Assembly (NCBI GenBank): GCA_044868005.1
Contig: JBIOVX010000163.1
Span: forward strand, 43,369-107,368
DNA from: DATARR01 sp044868005
GTDB lineage: Bacteria > Acidobacteriota > Thermoanaerobaculia > Multivoradales > UBA5704
DNA length: 64,000 bases
Direction of reading: 5' to 3'
Shown here: piece by piece, positions 1-14,998 of the stretch
Position numbering within the stretch: the stretch's first letter is position 1
Layout: each line of letters starts with the position of its first letter
Made by a program: the position numbers and the translations under genes
Notes under the pieces: model-generated
The model's input: the letters and a program-made list of their open reading frames with translations, nothing else
What the model was told of the DNA's origin: nothing
Databases searched by the model: none

Positions 1-1
1 G

Positions 2-3000
2 GGCGACCGCGGGCGCTATCTGCCGGACGGCACCGTCGAGTGCCTCGGCCGCTCGGACTTCCAGGTGAAGGTGCGCGGCTTCCGCATCGAGCCCGGCGAG
101 ATCGAGGCGGCGGCGGCGCGCCATCCGGCGGTGGAGTCCTGCGTCGTGCTGCCCCACGAGGACGGCCCCGGCAACCGGCGGCTGGTGGCGTACGCGGCTC
201 CCGTCCCCGGCCGCGCGCTGGAAGCCGAGGAGCTGCGCGCCTTCCTCAAGGAGTCGCTCCCCGACTACATGGTGCCGGCCGCTTTCGTCGTCCTCCCCGC
301 GCTGCCACTCAACGTCAATGGCAAGGTGGACCGGCGGGCCCTCGCCCGCCTGGCGCCGGCGCCGGAGGCCGCCGCCGGCGGGGCCGGCGACGCTCCGCGC
401 TCGCCCGCCGAGGAGCTGATCGCCGCCATCTGGGCCGAGCTGCTGCGCCGCGACCGCGTCGGCGTGCACGAAAGCTTCTTCGAGCTCGGCGGCCACTCGC
501 TGCTCGCCATCCAGGCCATCTCGCGGATGCGCGAGGCGCTCGGCGTCGAGGTGCCGCTGCGTACGCTCTTCGAAGAGCCGACGGCCGCCGGCATCGCCGC
601 CGCCGTCGAGGCCGCCCGCCGCGAAGAGACTGGCCTGGTGGCGCCGCCCGTCGTGCCCATACCGCGCGACCGGCCGCTCGTCTGCTCCTTCGCCCAGCAG
701 CGGCTCTGGTTCCTCGACAAGCTGCTGCCCGGCGACGCGGCCTACAACATCCCGGTCGCCATCCGCTTCCAGGGGCCGCTGGACCTCGGTCTGCTGGGGC
801 TCGCCCTGGCCGAGCTGGCGCGGCGGCACGAGTCGCTGCGCACCACCTTCGCCGCCGCGCCAGGCGGCCACCCGGTGCAGGTCGTCGCCGCCGCGCCGGC
901 GGCCGCAGTGCCGCCGCGGGTGGATCTGCGGGGCCTGCCCCCGGCGGCGCGGGAGGCGGAAGCGCTCGACCGCCTGGCCGAGGAATCCCTGCGGCCGTTC
1001 GACCTCGCTCACGGGCCGCTGCTCCGGCCCTATCTGTTCCAGCTCGGTGACGGGGACCTGCTGCTGTACTTCGCCATCCACCACATCGTCTGCGACGGTG
1101 TGTCGATCGCCATCCTGCTGCGCGAGCTGGTCACCCTCTACGGCGCCTTCGCGCACGGCGCCGGCTCGCCGCTGGCGGAGCTCGCCGTGCAGTACGCCGA
1201 CTTCGCCGCCTGGCAGCGGGCCTGGCTGCAGGGCGAGGTGCTGGCGAAGCAGGTCGACTACTGGCGCCGGCAGCTCGCCGGCGCGCCCGCGGTCATCGAG
1301 CTGCCGACCGACCGGCCACGGCCGGCGGTACAGACCGCGCACGGCGCCCGCCACTACTTCTCGCTGCCGGCGGCCCTGGTAGGGGACCTCGCGGCGCTCG
1401 GCCGCGGCGAGCGGTGCACGCTGTTCATGGCCTTCCAGGGAGCGCTCAACGCCCTGCTCGGCCGCTACTGCGGACAGGAGGACGTGCTCGTCGGCTGGCC
1501 CATCGCCGGCCGTAACCGCACCGAGCTGGAAGGCATGATCGGCTTCCTCGCCAACATCCTGGTATTGCGCACCGACCTGCGGGGAGAGCCCGGCTTCCGG
1601 CGGATCCTGGCGCGGGTGCGGGAGGCCGCGCTGGGCGCCTATGCGCACCAGGACCTCCCCTTCGAGCAACTGGTCGAGGAGCTGCGCCCCGAGCGCCACC
1701 TCTCCCACAACCCGATCTTCCAGGTCTTCTTCGTGCTCCATCCGGGCGCCGCCGGCCCTCTGGAGCTGCCCGGGGTCGGCGTCAGCGTGCCCTCGATCGA
1801 CAACCGCACGGCGCGCGGCGACCTCCTGGTGTCCCTCTCCGAGGCGCGCGACGGCCTCACCGGCATGGTCGAGTACAACACCGATCTCTTCGACGCATCG
1901 ACCGTCGAGCGGCTGGCGGGCCACTTCGTCAACCTGATGCACGCCGTGCTGGCGGACGCGGAGACGGCGGTGGCGGCGCTCCCCATCCTCGGCGCGGACG
2001 AGCGGCGGCAGATCGTCGAGACCTGGAATGCCACGGCGGCGCCCTATCCGGACGCCTGCGTCCACCAGCTCTTCGAGGCGCAGGCGGCGCGCTCGCCCGG
2101 CGCGGCCGCCCTCGTCTTCGAGGCGGACGGCGAGAGCCTGACCTACGGCGAGCTCAACGCGCGCGCCAACCGGCTGGCGCACCGGCTGCGGATGGAAGGC
2201 GTCGGACCCGGCGCGCTGGTGGGGCTCTGCCTCGAACGCTCGCCGGAGATGGTGGTCGCCCTGCTGGCGGTGCTCAAGGCCGGCGGCGCGTACGTGCCGC
2301 TCGATCCCACCTATCCGCCGGACCGCCTCTCGTTCGTGCTCGAGGACTGCGGCGCCCGCGTGCTCCTCACCCAGGCCGAGCTGCGTTACGAGCTGCCCTC
2401 GGGCGATCTCACGGTGATCGAGGTCGAGCCCGGCGAGGCGGCCAACGCCTGCGAGAGCGCCGCCGATCCCGCGCCGCTCGCCGGTCCGGAGGATCTGGCC
2501 TACGTCATCTACACCTCGGGCTCCACGGGCCGGCCGAAGGGGGTCGAGGTGCGCCACGCGGGCGTCGTCAACTTCCTCACCTCCATGGGGCTGTGCCCGG
2601 GCCTGACGGCGGCGGACTCCCTGCTCGCGGTGACCACCATCTCGTTCGACATCGCGGGCCTGGAGCTCTACCTGCCGCTCGCCGTCGGAGCGCGCGTGGT
2701 GCTGGCGCGTCGCGACACCGCCGCCGACGGCGCGCTTCTCGCGGCCCTCCTCGCCTCCTCGGGCGCTACCGTGATGCAGGCGACACCGGCCACCTGGCGG
2801 CTGCTCCTCGCCGCCGGCTGGCGCGGCACGCCGCAGCTCAAGGTCCTCTGCGGCGGTGAGGCGCTGCCGCCGGACCTCGCGGGCGAGCTGCTCTCCCGCA
2901 CCGCGTCGCTGTGGAACGTCTACGGGCCGACCGAGACGACCATCTGGTCCACCGTCGAGCCGGTGACGGCAGCGGCGACGAGCGGCGCGCTGCCGATCGG

Positions 3001-3876
3001 CCGTCCGATCGCCAACACCGGGATCCACCTGCTCGACCGCCACCTGCAGCCGGTGCCCGTGGGCGTCGCCGGCGAGCTGTACATCGGCGGCGCGGGAGTG
3101 GCCCGCGGCTATCTCCGGCGGCCCGCCCTGACGGCGGAGCGGTTCGTGCCCGATCCGTTCGGCGCCTCGCCGGGCGCGCGCCTCTACCGCACCGGCGACC
3201 TCGCCCGGCAGCTGCCGGACGGCCGCGTGGTCTACCTCGGCCGCACCGACTTCCAGGTCAAGGTGCGAGGCTTCCGCATCGAGCTGGGCGAGATCGAAGC
3301 CGTCCTCTCGCGGCACCCGGCCGTCGCGCAGTGCGCCGTCGCGGTGCGCGAGGAGGCGCCCGGCAACCCGCAGCTCACGGCCTACTGGGTCGCCGCCGAG
3401 GGGCGGGCCGCGAGCGTGGGCAACCTGCGGGCGGCCTTGCGCGAGGAGCTGCCCGACTACATGATTCCCGCGCTTTTCATCGCCCTGCCGGCGCTGCCGC
3501 TCACCCCCAACGGCAAGGTGGACCGCAAGGCCCTGCCCGCGCCCGACGGCGGCAGACCGGATCTCGGCCGCGAGTACGTGGCGCCGCAAGGGCCGGTGCA
3601 GGAGCGGCTCGCCGCCATCTGGGCCGAGGTGCTGCGCCGCGACCGCGTGGGAGCCGACGACAACTTCTTCGAGCTGGGCGGACACTCGCTGATGGCCACC
3701 CAGGTGCTCTCCCGCATCCAGGAGGCCTTCGGTGTGGAGCTGCCCCTGCGCGCGCTCTTCGATCGCCCGACAGTGGCCGGCCTCGCCGAAGCGATCATCC
3801 AACAAGAACTGGAGCGGGCCGACGCGGATGCGCTGACGAAGCTGCTGGCCGAGCTCGAGACCATGGAGATGAAGTG

Positions 3877-3877
<1 letters not shown>
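2..3877 (+). CDS. Nonribosomal peptide synthetase, 5'-truncated by window edge (A-PCP-C-A-PCP)
   Basis: A multimodular NRPS that assembles a peptide on carrier proteins in the cytoplasm. The frame is open from base 2, so the gene starts outside the window; 1291 residues are visible. In order: the last third of an adenylation (A) domain (FQVKVRGFRIEPGEIE, then NGKVDRRAL), a carrier protein with GGHS (Ser166), a condensation domain with intact HHIVCDG (360-366), a complete A domain (about 690-1160, P-loop YTSGSTGRPKG) and a second carrier (Ser1229). Aligned by eye to GrsA PheA, the complete A domain reads D-I-L-Q-L-G-V-I-W at the specificity positions, close to the published glycine code DILQLGLIW. 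There is no thioesterase. The stop overlaps the next start (TGATG), so the two are translationally coupled. The NRPS call is certain; the substrate is inference. Confidence 0.97.
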
Positions 3878-8493
<4,616 letters not shown>

Positions 8494-8525
8494 TGCGGGG
8501 CCGAACCCTTTCCCTTGGAGATCTC

Positions 8526-10790
8526 ATGAGACGAAGAACCCTCACCGTCCAGGCCGGGCTGCTCGCGGGCCTCCTCTTCGCCCCGGCCCCGCCCGCCGGC
8601 GCCCAGGAGCCCGCGCCGGCGCCCGCGAGCGCCATCCGCCGCTTCGAGGTCTCGCCCGCCACCGGGCCGATCAAGATCGACGGCGTGCTCGACGAGCCCG
8701 CCTGGAGCGCGGCCACCGTCATCGACCTGCCCTTCGAATGGTTCCCCGGCGACAACGTCAAGCCCCAGGTCGAGACCCAGGGACTGATCACCTTCGACAG
8801 CGAAAACCTCTACGTCGCCTTCAAGGCCCACGACCCCCAGCCGTCGGCCATCCGCGCCCGGCTGATGGACCGCGACTCCCTCGGCACCTTCATCCAGGAC
8901 GACGCCGTCGGCTTCAACCTCGACACCTTCAACGACGAGCGGCGCGCCTTCCAGTTCCGCGTCAACCCCCTGGGCGTGCAGGTGGACGGCGTCTTCAGCG
9001 AGATCGACTCCAAGGAGGACTTCGCCTGGGATGCCATCTGGTCCTCGCAGGCGCGGCTGACCGAGGAAGGGTACGTGGTGGAGATCGCGGTGCCCTTCCG
9101 GCAGATCCGCTTCCAGCGCACCGACGGGCCGCAGACCTGGGGGATCGAGCTCTTCCGCAACTATCCGCGCAACGTCCGCTACCGCATCTCCTCGCGCTAC
9201 ACCGACCGCGCCAAGGACTGCGTCCTCTGCCAGGAGAACAAGATCACCGGCTTCCAGGGGCTGGCCCCCGGCCGCAACCTGGAGGTCACGCCGACGTTGA
9301 CCACTACGCGCACCGACACCCTGGACGACTTCCCCGACGGCAGCCTGCAACAAGGCGACGAGGAGTACGAGCCCGGCGTCACCGCGCGCTGGGGCGTCAC
9401 GCCCAACATGACGCTCAACGCCACCCTCAATCCCGACTTCTCGCAGGTCGAGGCGGACGTGGCCCAACTCGACATCAACACCCGCTTCGCCCTCTTCTTC
9501 CCCGAGAAACGGCCGTTCTTCCTCGAGGGCGCCGATATCTTCCTCATGCCGCTGGAGGCCGTCTTTACCCGCACCGTGGCGGATCCGCGCTGGGGCGCCA
9601 AGCTGGGCGGCAAGGAGGGCCTCAACGCCTTCAACCTGTTCGTCGCCCAGGACCGCATCAACAACCTGATCATCCCCTCCAACCAGGAATCGCGCTTCGC
9701 CTTCCTCGACGAGGACGTCGACTCCGGCGTGCTGCGCTACCGGCGCGACATCGGCGAGCGCTCGGCTCTCGGCGTCCTCTACACCGGCCGCGAGTCCGAC
9801 GACTACCACAACCGCGTCGGCGGCCTGGACGGCTTCCTCCGCTTCACACCCTCCGACACCGTGCGCGTGCAGTACCTGCGCTCCGACACCCTCTATCCGA
9901 GGTCGGTAGCCCTTCTCCACGATCAGAGCCTGGACGCCTTCGGCGGCTATGGCCTGCAGGCCCAATACGACCACTTCGCCAAGGTGTGGAAGGGCTTCGC
10001 GCGCTATCAGGACCTCGATCCCGGCTTCCGCGCCGACAGCGGCTTCATCCCGCGCGTCGACGTGCGCACCGGCGAGGCGCAGTACGAGCGGTTCTTCTAC
10101 GGCACCAAGGAGTCCTGGTACGCGCAGGCGAGCGTCGGGCTGCGCGGCCTGCGCACCGAGGACCACGACGGCCTGCTGACCGATCAGAACTTCGAGCTGT
10201 TCGGCAACTTGAACGGACCGCGGCAGTCGATCGTCCAGTTGAGCCTGCAACAGAACAAGGAGTTTTTCGACGGCACCACCTTCGACATCAGCCGGCAGAC
10301 CCTGTTCTTCCAGTTCAACCCCACCGGCCGGCTCCGCCTCGCCTTCTTCACCCGCCTCGGCGACGAGATCGACTTCGCCAACTCCCGGCTCGGCGACGCC
10401 ACGGTGCTCGAGGGCTTCGCGCAGATGCGCCTCGGCAGCCACCTCGACGTGCAGCTCGACTACCTGATCCAGCAGCTCGACGTCGACGGCGGCCAGCTCT
10501 TCGACGCGCGCCTCGCCCAGAGCCGGATCGTCTACCAGTTCAACGTCCGCACCTTCGTGCGCGCCATCCTGCAGTACCAGGACCTCAGCCGCAACACCGA
10601 CCTGTACCTGGCGCCCGTGCGGCCCAAGGAGGAGGAATTCTTCGGCCAGTTCCTCTTCTCCTACAAGCTGAACCCGCAGACCGTGCTCTTCCTGGGCTAC
10701 ACCGACGGCCGCTTCGGCCTGCAGAACGTCGATCTCACGCAGACGGACCGCACCTTCTTCCTCAAGGTCGGTTACGCCTTGCTGTTCTAG
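8526..10790 (+). CDS. Outer-membrane DUF5916 protein with N-terminal CBM9-like domain
   Basis: A 754-residue exported protein. The signal peptide (MRRRTLTVQAGLLAGLLFAP, then AGAQ) leads into a carbohydrate-binding family 9-like beta-sandwich (about 40-250, including IDGVLDEPAW and DDAVGFNLDTF). A DUF5916 region follows that is expected to form an outer-membrane beta-barrel (GVTPNMTLNATLNPDFSQVE, FFPEKRPFFLEGADIF). The protein ends in an aromatic residue (ALLF), as barrels do. An in-frame ATG at 8493 overlaps the NRPS stop, but GGAG five bases before 8526 favours the later start. It is co-oriented with the NRPS genes and probably in their operon. This is an unusual partner for an NRPS; a role in export or surface anchoring of the product is only a guess. 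A paralogue lies at 34643-36799. Confidence 0.9.
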   Translation: MRRRTLTVQAGLLAGLLFAPAPPAGAQEPAPAPASAIRRFEVSPATGPIKIDGVLDEPAWSAATVIDLPFEWFPGDNVKPQVETQGLITFDSENLYVAFKAHDPQPSAIRARLMDRDSLGTFIQDDAVGFNLDTFNDERRAFQFRVNPLGVQVDGVFSEIDSKEDFAWDAIWSSQARLTEEGYVVEIAVPFRQIRFQRTDGPQTWGIELFRNYPRNVRYRISSRYTDRAKDCVLCQENKITGFQGLAPGRNLEVTPTLTTTRTDTLDDFPDGSLQQGDEEYEPGVTARWGVTPNMTLNATLNPDFSQVEADVAQLDINTRFALFFPEKRPFFLEGADIFLMPLEAVFTRTVADPRWGAKLGGKEGLNAFNLFVAQDRINNLIIPSNQESRFAFLDEDVDSGVLRYRRDIGERSALGVLYTGRESDDYHNRVGGLDGFLRFTPSDTVRVQYLRSDTLYPRSVALLHDQSLDAFGGYGLQAQYDHFAKVWKGFARYQDLDPGFRADSGFIPRVDVRTGEAQYERFFYGTKESWYAQASVGLRGLRTEDHDGLLTDQNFELFGNLNGPRQSIVQLSLQQNKEFFDGTTFDISRQTLFFQFNPTGRLRLAFFTRLGDEIDFANSRLGDATVLEGFAQMRLGSHLDVQLDYLIQQLDVDGGQLFDARLAQSRIVYQFNVRTFVRAILQYQDLSRNTDLYLAPVRPKEEEFFGQFLFSYKLNPQTVLFLGYTDGRFGLQNVDLTQTDRTFFLKVGYALLF

Positions 10791-10800
10791 GAACCCCGGG

Positions 10801-11943
10801 ATGCCGACGCCAACCGTCGCCGAAGAGGCGCACCTGCTGCGCTGGCGCACGTTGTGGAGCGAGGTCTACGGACGGAGCGAGCCGCCGCGCGACCCCTCGC
10901 TCCACCTCGCCGGCTGGATCAGCAGCTACACGGGCATGCCGATCCGCGAAGCGGAAATGCGGGAGTGGGTGGAGCGCACCGTCGCGCGCCTGCTCGACCC
11001 GCCGCCGCGCCGCCTGCTGGAGATCGGCTGCGGCACCGGCATGCTCCTGCTGCGCACGGCCCGCCACTGCGCCGAGGCCGTCGCCACCGACTTCTCGGCG
11101 GAGGCTCTCGCCTGGGTGCGCGGCCGCCTCGACGCCGAAGGGCTCTCGCACGTCACCCTGCTGCAGCGGCCGGCCGGCGATTTCACGGGGCTCGACGAAC
11201 CGCGCTTCGACCTCGTCGTCCTCAACTCGGTCGTGCAGTACTTCCCCGGGCTCGACTACCTCCTGTGCGTGCTGGCGGGAGCGGTCTCGGCGGCGGCTCC
11301 CGGCGGCCGCATCTTCCTGGGCGACCTGCGCAGCCTGCCGCTGCTCGAGGTCTTCCACGCCTCCGTGCAACTGCAGCAGGCGGATGAGGCGACGCCGCTC
11401 GGCGAGCTGCGCGAGCGGATCGCGCTGGCGGTGGGCCAGGAGCAGGAGCTGCTCGTCGATCCGGCCCTGTTCGCCAGCCTGGACGAGATGCCGGGGATCG
11501 CCCGCGCCGAGATCCAGCTCAAGCGCGGCCGCTCCCGCAACGAGCTGACCCGCTTCCGCTACGATGCCATCCTCCACCTCGACGGTGGGAGCATCGCGCG
11601 GCGGCAACCCGAGGCCTGGCTCGACTGGGGAGACCCTGACGCTACGCCCGCAGGGATTCGCCGGCTCCTGGCGAACCGAGCGCTGCCGTCGCTCGGCGTC
11701 CGCCGGGTGCCCAACGCGCGCCTGGCCGCTGAAATCGAAGCCGTGCGGCTTCTCCAGGAAGACGGAACGCTGCGGACCGTCGGCGATCTGCAGCAGGCCC
11801 TGCGCCGAGCCCGGCCCACCGGCATGGAACCGGAGGAATTCTGGGACCTCCAGCGGGAGCTGCCATATCGGATCGAAATCAAGTGGACGGAGAACGGCGC
11901 CGACGGCGCCTACGACGTGCTCCTCCACGCCATGGAACCTTGA
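10801..11943 (+). CDS. SAM-dependent methyltransferase, NRPS-embedded type but free-standing
   Basis: A 380-residue class I methyltransferase. Motif I is LLEIGCGTGMLLL (about 78-90), followed by the acidic residue of ATDFSAEAL and by VVLNSVVQYFP and GGRIFLGDLRSLPLL. These stretches resemble the N-methyltransferase domains normally inserted inside NRPS adenylation domains, and the long C-terminus (about 230-330) continues that resemblance. Here it is encoded alone, 10 bp after the DUF5916 gene and 19 bp before the transporter. It probably methylates the peptide or a carrier-bound residue in trans. That substrate is inference from sequence type and position. Confidence 0.88.
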   Translation: MPTPTVAEEAHLLRWRTLWSEVYGRSEPPRDPSLHLAGWISSYTGMPIREAEMREWVERTVARLLDPPPRRLLEIGCGTGMLLLRTARHCAEAVATDFSAEALAWVRGRLDAEGLSHVTLLQRPAGDFTGLDEPRFDLVVLNSVVQYFPGLDYLLCVLAGAVSAAAPGGRIFLGDLRSLPLLEVFHASVQLQQADEATPLGELRERIALAVGQEQELLVDPALFASLDEMPGIARAEIQLKRGRSRNELTRFRYDAILHLDGGSIARRQPEAWLDWGDPDATPAGIRRLLANRALPSLGVRRVPNARLAAEIEAVRLLQEDGTLRTVGDLQQALRRARPTGMEPEEFWDLQRELPYRIEIKWTENGADGAYDVLLHAMEP

Positions 11944-11962
11944 ACCGTAGGAGAGGATACCC

Positions 11963-13360
11963 ATGTCAGACAGCCAGCCCGAGAAGGGCATACAGACCTT
12001 CAGCATCATCTGGTTCGGCCAGCTCGTTTCGCTGCTCGGCTCCGGGCTCACCAGCTTCGCCCTCGGCATCTGGGCGCTGGAGCGCTCCGGCTCCGTCACC
12101 CAGTACACCCTGATCATCCTCTGCGCCAGCCTGCCGGCGATCGTCATCGCGCCCTTCGCCGGTGCGCTGGTGGACCGTTGGGACCGCCGCAAGGTGATGT
12201 TCTGGACCGACCTGGGGCCCGCCGTCATCACGCTCTCCTACGCCTTCCTGCTCTGGCGCGGCGAGCTGCACGTGTGGCACATCTACATCGGAGCTTTCGT
12301 CAGCTCCATCTTCAGCACCTTCCAGTGGCCGGCGTACATCTCGGCCATCACCATGCTGGTCGACCGCAGCCAGTACGGGCGCGTCAACGGCATGCTGGAG
12401 TTCGGCCAGGCGGGCACCACGATCGCGGCGCCGGCGCTCGCCGGCCTCATGCTCGCCGTGATGAACATCTGGGGCGTGCTGCTGGTGGACTTCGCCACCT
12501 TCCTCTTCGCCGCCGCCACGCTGCTCCTCGTCCGCATCCCGCGCCCCGAGGTCAGCGCCGAGGGCCGCCGGGCCAAGGGCTCCATCTGGAAAGAGGCCGC
12601 CTTCGGATGGACGTTCATCCGCGAGCGTCCGGGACTGTTCAACCTCCTGCTCTTCTTCGCGGTGCTCAACTTCGCCCTCTGCGCCTGCGGCGTGGCCATC
12701 CTGCCCATGGTGCTGGCGTTCACCGGCTCGAAGGCGGCGGTGGGCACCATCATGTCGCTCGTCGGCGTCGGTATGCTGATCGGGGGTGCCATCATGACCG
12801 CCACGGGCGGACCCAAGCCGCGCATCTACGGCGTGCTCGGAGTCGGCCTGCTGATCAGCGTCTGCTTCGTGCTGGTGGGGCTCAAACCCTCGCTCTTCCT
12901 GGTCGGCGCGGGCGTGCTGATCTGGTACATCGGGCTGCCCATCCAGAACGCTTCCAGCACGGCGATCTGGCAGAGCAAGACGCCGCCCGACGTCCAGGGG
13001 CGGGTCTTCGCCACGCGCCGCATGATCGCGCAGTTCACCACCCCGATCGGCGACTTCAGCGCCGGCCCGCTGGCCGACAAGGTGTTCATCCCCCTGCTCA
13101 TGCCGGGCGGCGCCCTGGCGGACACCTGGGTCGGCCGCGTGGTGGGCGTAGGCTACGGCCGCGGCATCGGCCTCATGTTCCTCACCATGGCGCTGATCCC
13201 GGGGCTGGCCGCCCTCTGGGGCTTCCTCAATCCGCGGGTGCGCAACGTCGAGACGGAGCTGCCGGACGCTCCCAAGAGGGAGGCCCCGGCACCGCCGCCG
13301 CAGGAGGCCGCGGAACCGGCCGCCGCCGGCGAACCGGAGGCCGCCGCCGCTCAGGCCTGA
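11963..13360 (+). CDS. MFS transporter, likely export of the NRPS product
   Basis: A 465-residue major facilitator superfamily permease with about 12 hydrophobic segments. The MFS signature between helices 2 and 3 is visible as GALVDRWDRRKVMFWTD. The C-terminal tail after about residue 430 is soluble and Ala/Glu/Pro-rich. The Shine-Dalgarno AGGAGAGG lies just upstream. It resembles the macrolide-efflux-like transporters often found at the end of NRPS clusters, so efflux of the cluster product, with self-protection, is the likely job. The gene ends the operon and is followed by a hairpin. Confidence 0.9.
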   Translation: MSDSQPEKGIQTFSIIWFGQLVSLLGSGLTSFALGIWALERSGSVTQYTLIILCASLPAIVIAPFAGALVDRWDRRKVMFWTDLGPAVITLSYAFLLWRGELHVWHIYIGAFVSSIFSTFQWPAYISAITMLVDRSQYGRVNGMLEFGQAGTTIAAPALAGLMLAVMNIWGVLLVDFATFLFAAATLLLVRIPRPEVSAEGRRAKGSIWKEAAFGWTFIRERPGLFNLLLFFAVLNFALCACGVAILPMVLAFTGSKAAVGTIMSLVGVGMLIGGAIMTATGGPKPRIYGVLGVGLLISVCFVLVGLKPSLFLVGAGVLIWYIGLPIQNASSTAIWQSKTPPDVQGRVFATRRMIAQFTTPIGDFSAGPLADKVFIPLLMPGGALADTWVGRVVGVGYGRGIGLMFLTMALIPGLAALWGFLNPRVRNVETELPDAPKREAPAPPPQEAAEPAAAGEPEAAAAQA

Positions 13361-13376
13361 GCGACCTCACCCCAAC

Positions 13377-13398
13377 CCCCTCTCCTGAAGGAGAGGGG
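13377..13398. terminator. Hairpin between convergent genes (repeat-family member)
   Basis: A 9-bp perfect stem, CCCCTCTCC / GGAGAGGGG, with loop TGAA lies between the convergent transporter and the next minus-strand gene. The preceding CCTCACCCCAACCC is typical of a hairpin repeat dispersed in many bacterial genomes and related to the elements near 34.5 and 56.6 kb. It could terminate transcription in both directions, though neither side has a T-run. Confidence 0.6.
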
Positions 13399-14046
13399 CT
13401 AAGAATCGCGCTTCTTGGCCTTGATGAAGACGGCGATCTCGTCGGGACGGGGATTGACGAAATCGAGGCGGATGCGGCCGTCGCCGGTCTCCGAGATCAG
13501 CGCCGGGATCGAGCTCGCCGTCAGGTACCAGCCGGCCGGCAGCACGACGGCGTTCCGCGGCCGGCCGAAGCTGCGGTCGAAGACCAGCTCGTCCCCGTCC
13601 AGCCGGTAGCTGCCCGCATCGGTGTAGGTCTCGGCGATGCGCAGCCGCACCGAGCCGCCCGGCGGCACCGGCGCGAAGCGGACGACCACCACCTCCGAGT
13701 CCGGCGGCACCTCTTCGTCCTCGGCGGTGCCGGTCCTGGCGAGGGCGTCTCCCCTCACGGTCTCGACGGCCAGCGCCTCGCCGGTGTCGAGGTTGCGCGC
13801 CGAGGGATTCGACGCCGAGCTCCCCTTGCGCACCACGTTCAGGTATCGCCCCACGCCGGGCCGCGACTCGGTGTAGTCGTGATAGAGATCGAAGGCGTGC
13901 GTCTCCGGCTGCCGAAGGAAGTAGACGATCTCGCGGTCCTGATGCGCCCGCTCGACGAGGCGGTCCTGATCAAAAGGCGCGGCCGGATTCTGCGCCGCCG
14001 CCGGAGGCGCGGCGAGGAGAACGAGCGCGACGACGCACCCCCTCAA
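13399..14046 (-). CDS. Exported hypothetical protein, tandem paralogue of the upstream lipoprotein
   Basis: 215 residues with an N-terminal signal peptide (MRGCVVALVLLAAPPAAAQ). The rest is a predicted beta-rich soluble domain. It shares blocks with the product of 14043-14690: PETHAFDLYHDYTE against PETHRFHILFEVT, RKGSSAS against RKGSAAS, and RNAVVLPAGWYL against RNAVVLPAGYEL. The two therefore arose by tandem duplication. Its ATG overlaps the upstream stop by four bases (ATGA), implying coupled translation. I recognise no named domain. A periplasmic location is likely; the function is unknown. Confidence 0.75.
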   Translation of the reverse strand: MRGCVVALVLLAAPPAAAQNPAAPFDQDRLVERAHQDREIVYFLRQPETHAFDLYHDYTESRPGVGRYLNVVRKGSSASNPSARNLDTGEALAVETVRGDALARTGTAEDEEVPPDSEVVVVRFAPVPPGGSVRLRIAETYTDAGSYRLDGDELVFDRSFGRPRNAVVLPAGWYLTASSIPALISETGDGRIRLDFVNPRPDEIAVFIKAKKRDS

Positions 14047-14690
14047 AGGCCCAGCCTCCGCGCCTCGAGCACCAGCGGCGCCGCGTCCGGGCCGGTGTGC
14101 ATGAAGCTCACCGCGAGGCGCCCGTCCGGTTCCGTCAGCACCTGGACCGGCACGTTGCAGGAGACGAGCTCGTAACCGGCCGGTAGGACAACGGCGTTGC
14201 GGCGGATGCCCAGCGGACGCGCGAAGACGATGCGGTCCGCGCCTTTCCGGAAGTAGCTCTTCGCGTCCTCGTAGGTCTTCTCGATCAGCAGCCGGACGCC
14301 GCCTTCCGCCGGCACCGGCCGCGGCAGGCGAACGCGGATGTAGCTCGTGTCGAGGTCCGCCTCCGGCAGCCCGCCGGCGCGCGCCTCCTCACCGCTCACC
14401 ACCTCGACCGTCAAGGGCTGCGCGCTCGACCGGTCGAAGACCGCTTCGCCGCTCGCCGCGCTCCCCTTGCGGATCGGATTGAAGTAGGCCGTGGCGCCGG
14501 GCGTGATCGCCGTGACCTCGAAGAGGATGTGGAACCGGTGCGTCTCGGGATCGAGCAGCTCGTAGCGCGTGTACTCGTCCTCCTCGCGGGGCGCTGCGTC
14601 TGGAGCCTCGGCGGGCGTCGCTACGGGCCGCGGTTCCATCGCGCAGCCGGCGAGCGACAGCAGTCCTAATAAGACGAGCAGATGGCGCAC
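14043..14690 (-). CDS. Hypothetical lipoprotein, paralogue of the downstream gene
   Basis: 215 residues. The N-terminus MRHLLVLLGLLSLAGC ends in a good lipobox (LAGC), so the protein is probably lipid-anchored in the periplasm. The body is homologous along its length to the following gene product (shared RNAVVLPAG and RKGSAAS blocks). No catalytic motif is visible. The two overlap by four bases and sit at the end of a minus-strand run that also includes the small genes at 14706-14885 and 14999-15379. Confidence 0.75.
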   Translation of the reverse strand: MRHLLVLLGLLSLAGCAMEPRPVATPAEAPDAAPREEDEYTRYELLDPETHRFHILFEVTAITPGATAYFNPIRKGSAASGEAVFDRSSAQPLTVEVVSGEEARAGGLPEADLDTSYIRVRLPRPVPAEGGVRLLIEKTYEDAKSYFRKGADRIVFARPLGIRRNAVVLPAGYELVSCNVPVQVLTEPDGRLAVSFMHTGPDAAPLVLEARRLGL

Positions 14691-14705
14691 GGCGGCAGCC
14701 GCCCT

Positions 14706-14885
14706 TCAGGCCCCGACCACCCGCAGCTCGAAATCCTCGAGCTTCATTACCTGGCGTACGTAGAGGAAGGCGATATCGCTCGCCGCGGCGGGATCCGCGG
14801 CGTGGACCGGAAACTCCTCTTCCTGCCGCTGGCCGGCGGCGTTGCGGTAGACGACCGAGGCGGAATACGGACGGATCTTCGTCAT
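14706..14885 (-). CDS. Small hypothetical protein (59 aa)
   Basis: Reading from the ATG at 14885 gives a compact 59-residue protein beginning MTKIRPYSASVVYRN and containing DIAFLYVRQVMKLEDFEL. It has no signal peptide or membrane segment. The start was chosen because the residues upstream are low-complexity and look non-coding, although the frame stays open to 14999. No clear Shine-Dalgarno is seen. It lies 15 bp before the lipoprotein gene on the same strand and may be co-transcribed. Function unknown. Confidence 0.5.
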   Translation of the reverse strand: MTKIRPYSASVVYRNAAGQRQEEEFPVHAADPAAASDIAFLYVRQVMKLEDFELRVVGA

Positions 14886-14998
14886 GCTGAAATCGTCGAG
14901 AAGAATACGATCCGCCGGCCCGCCGGTCAACCGCGCCGGCGGCCCGGCCGTAAAGAAAAACCCCGGCGGCCGGAGCCCGCCTTCGAGCAGGCGATGCA

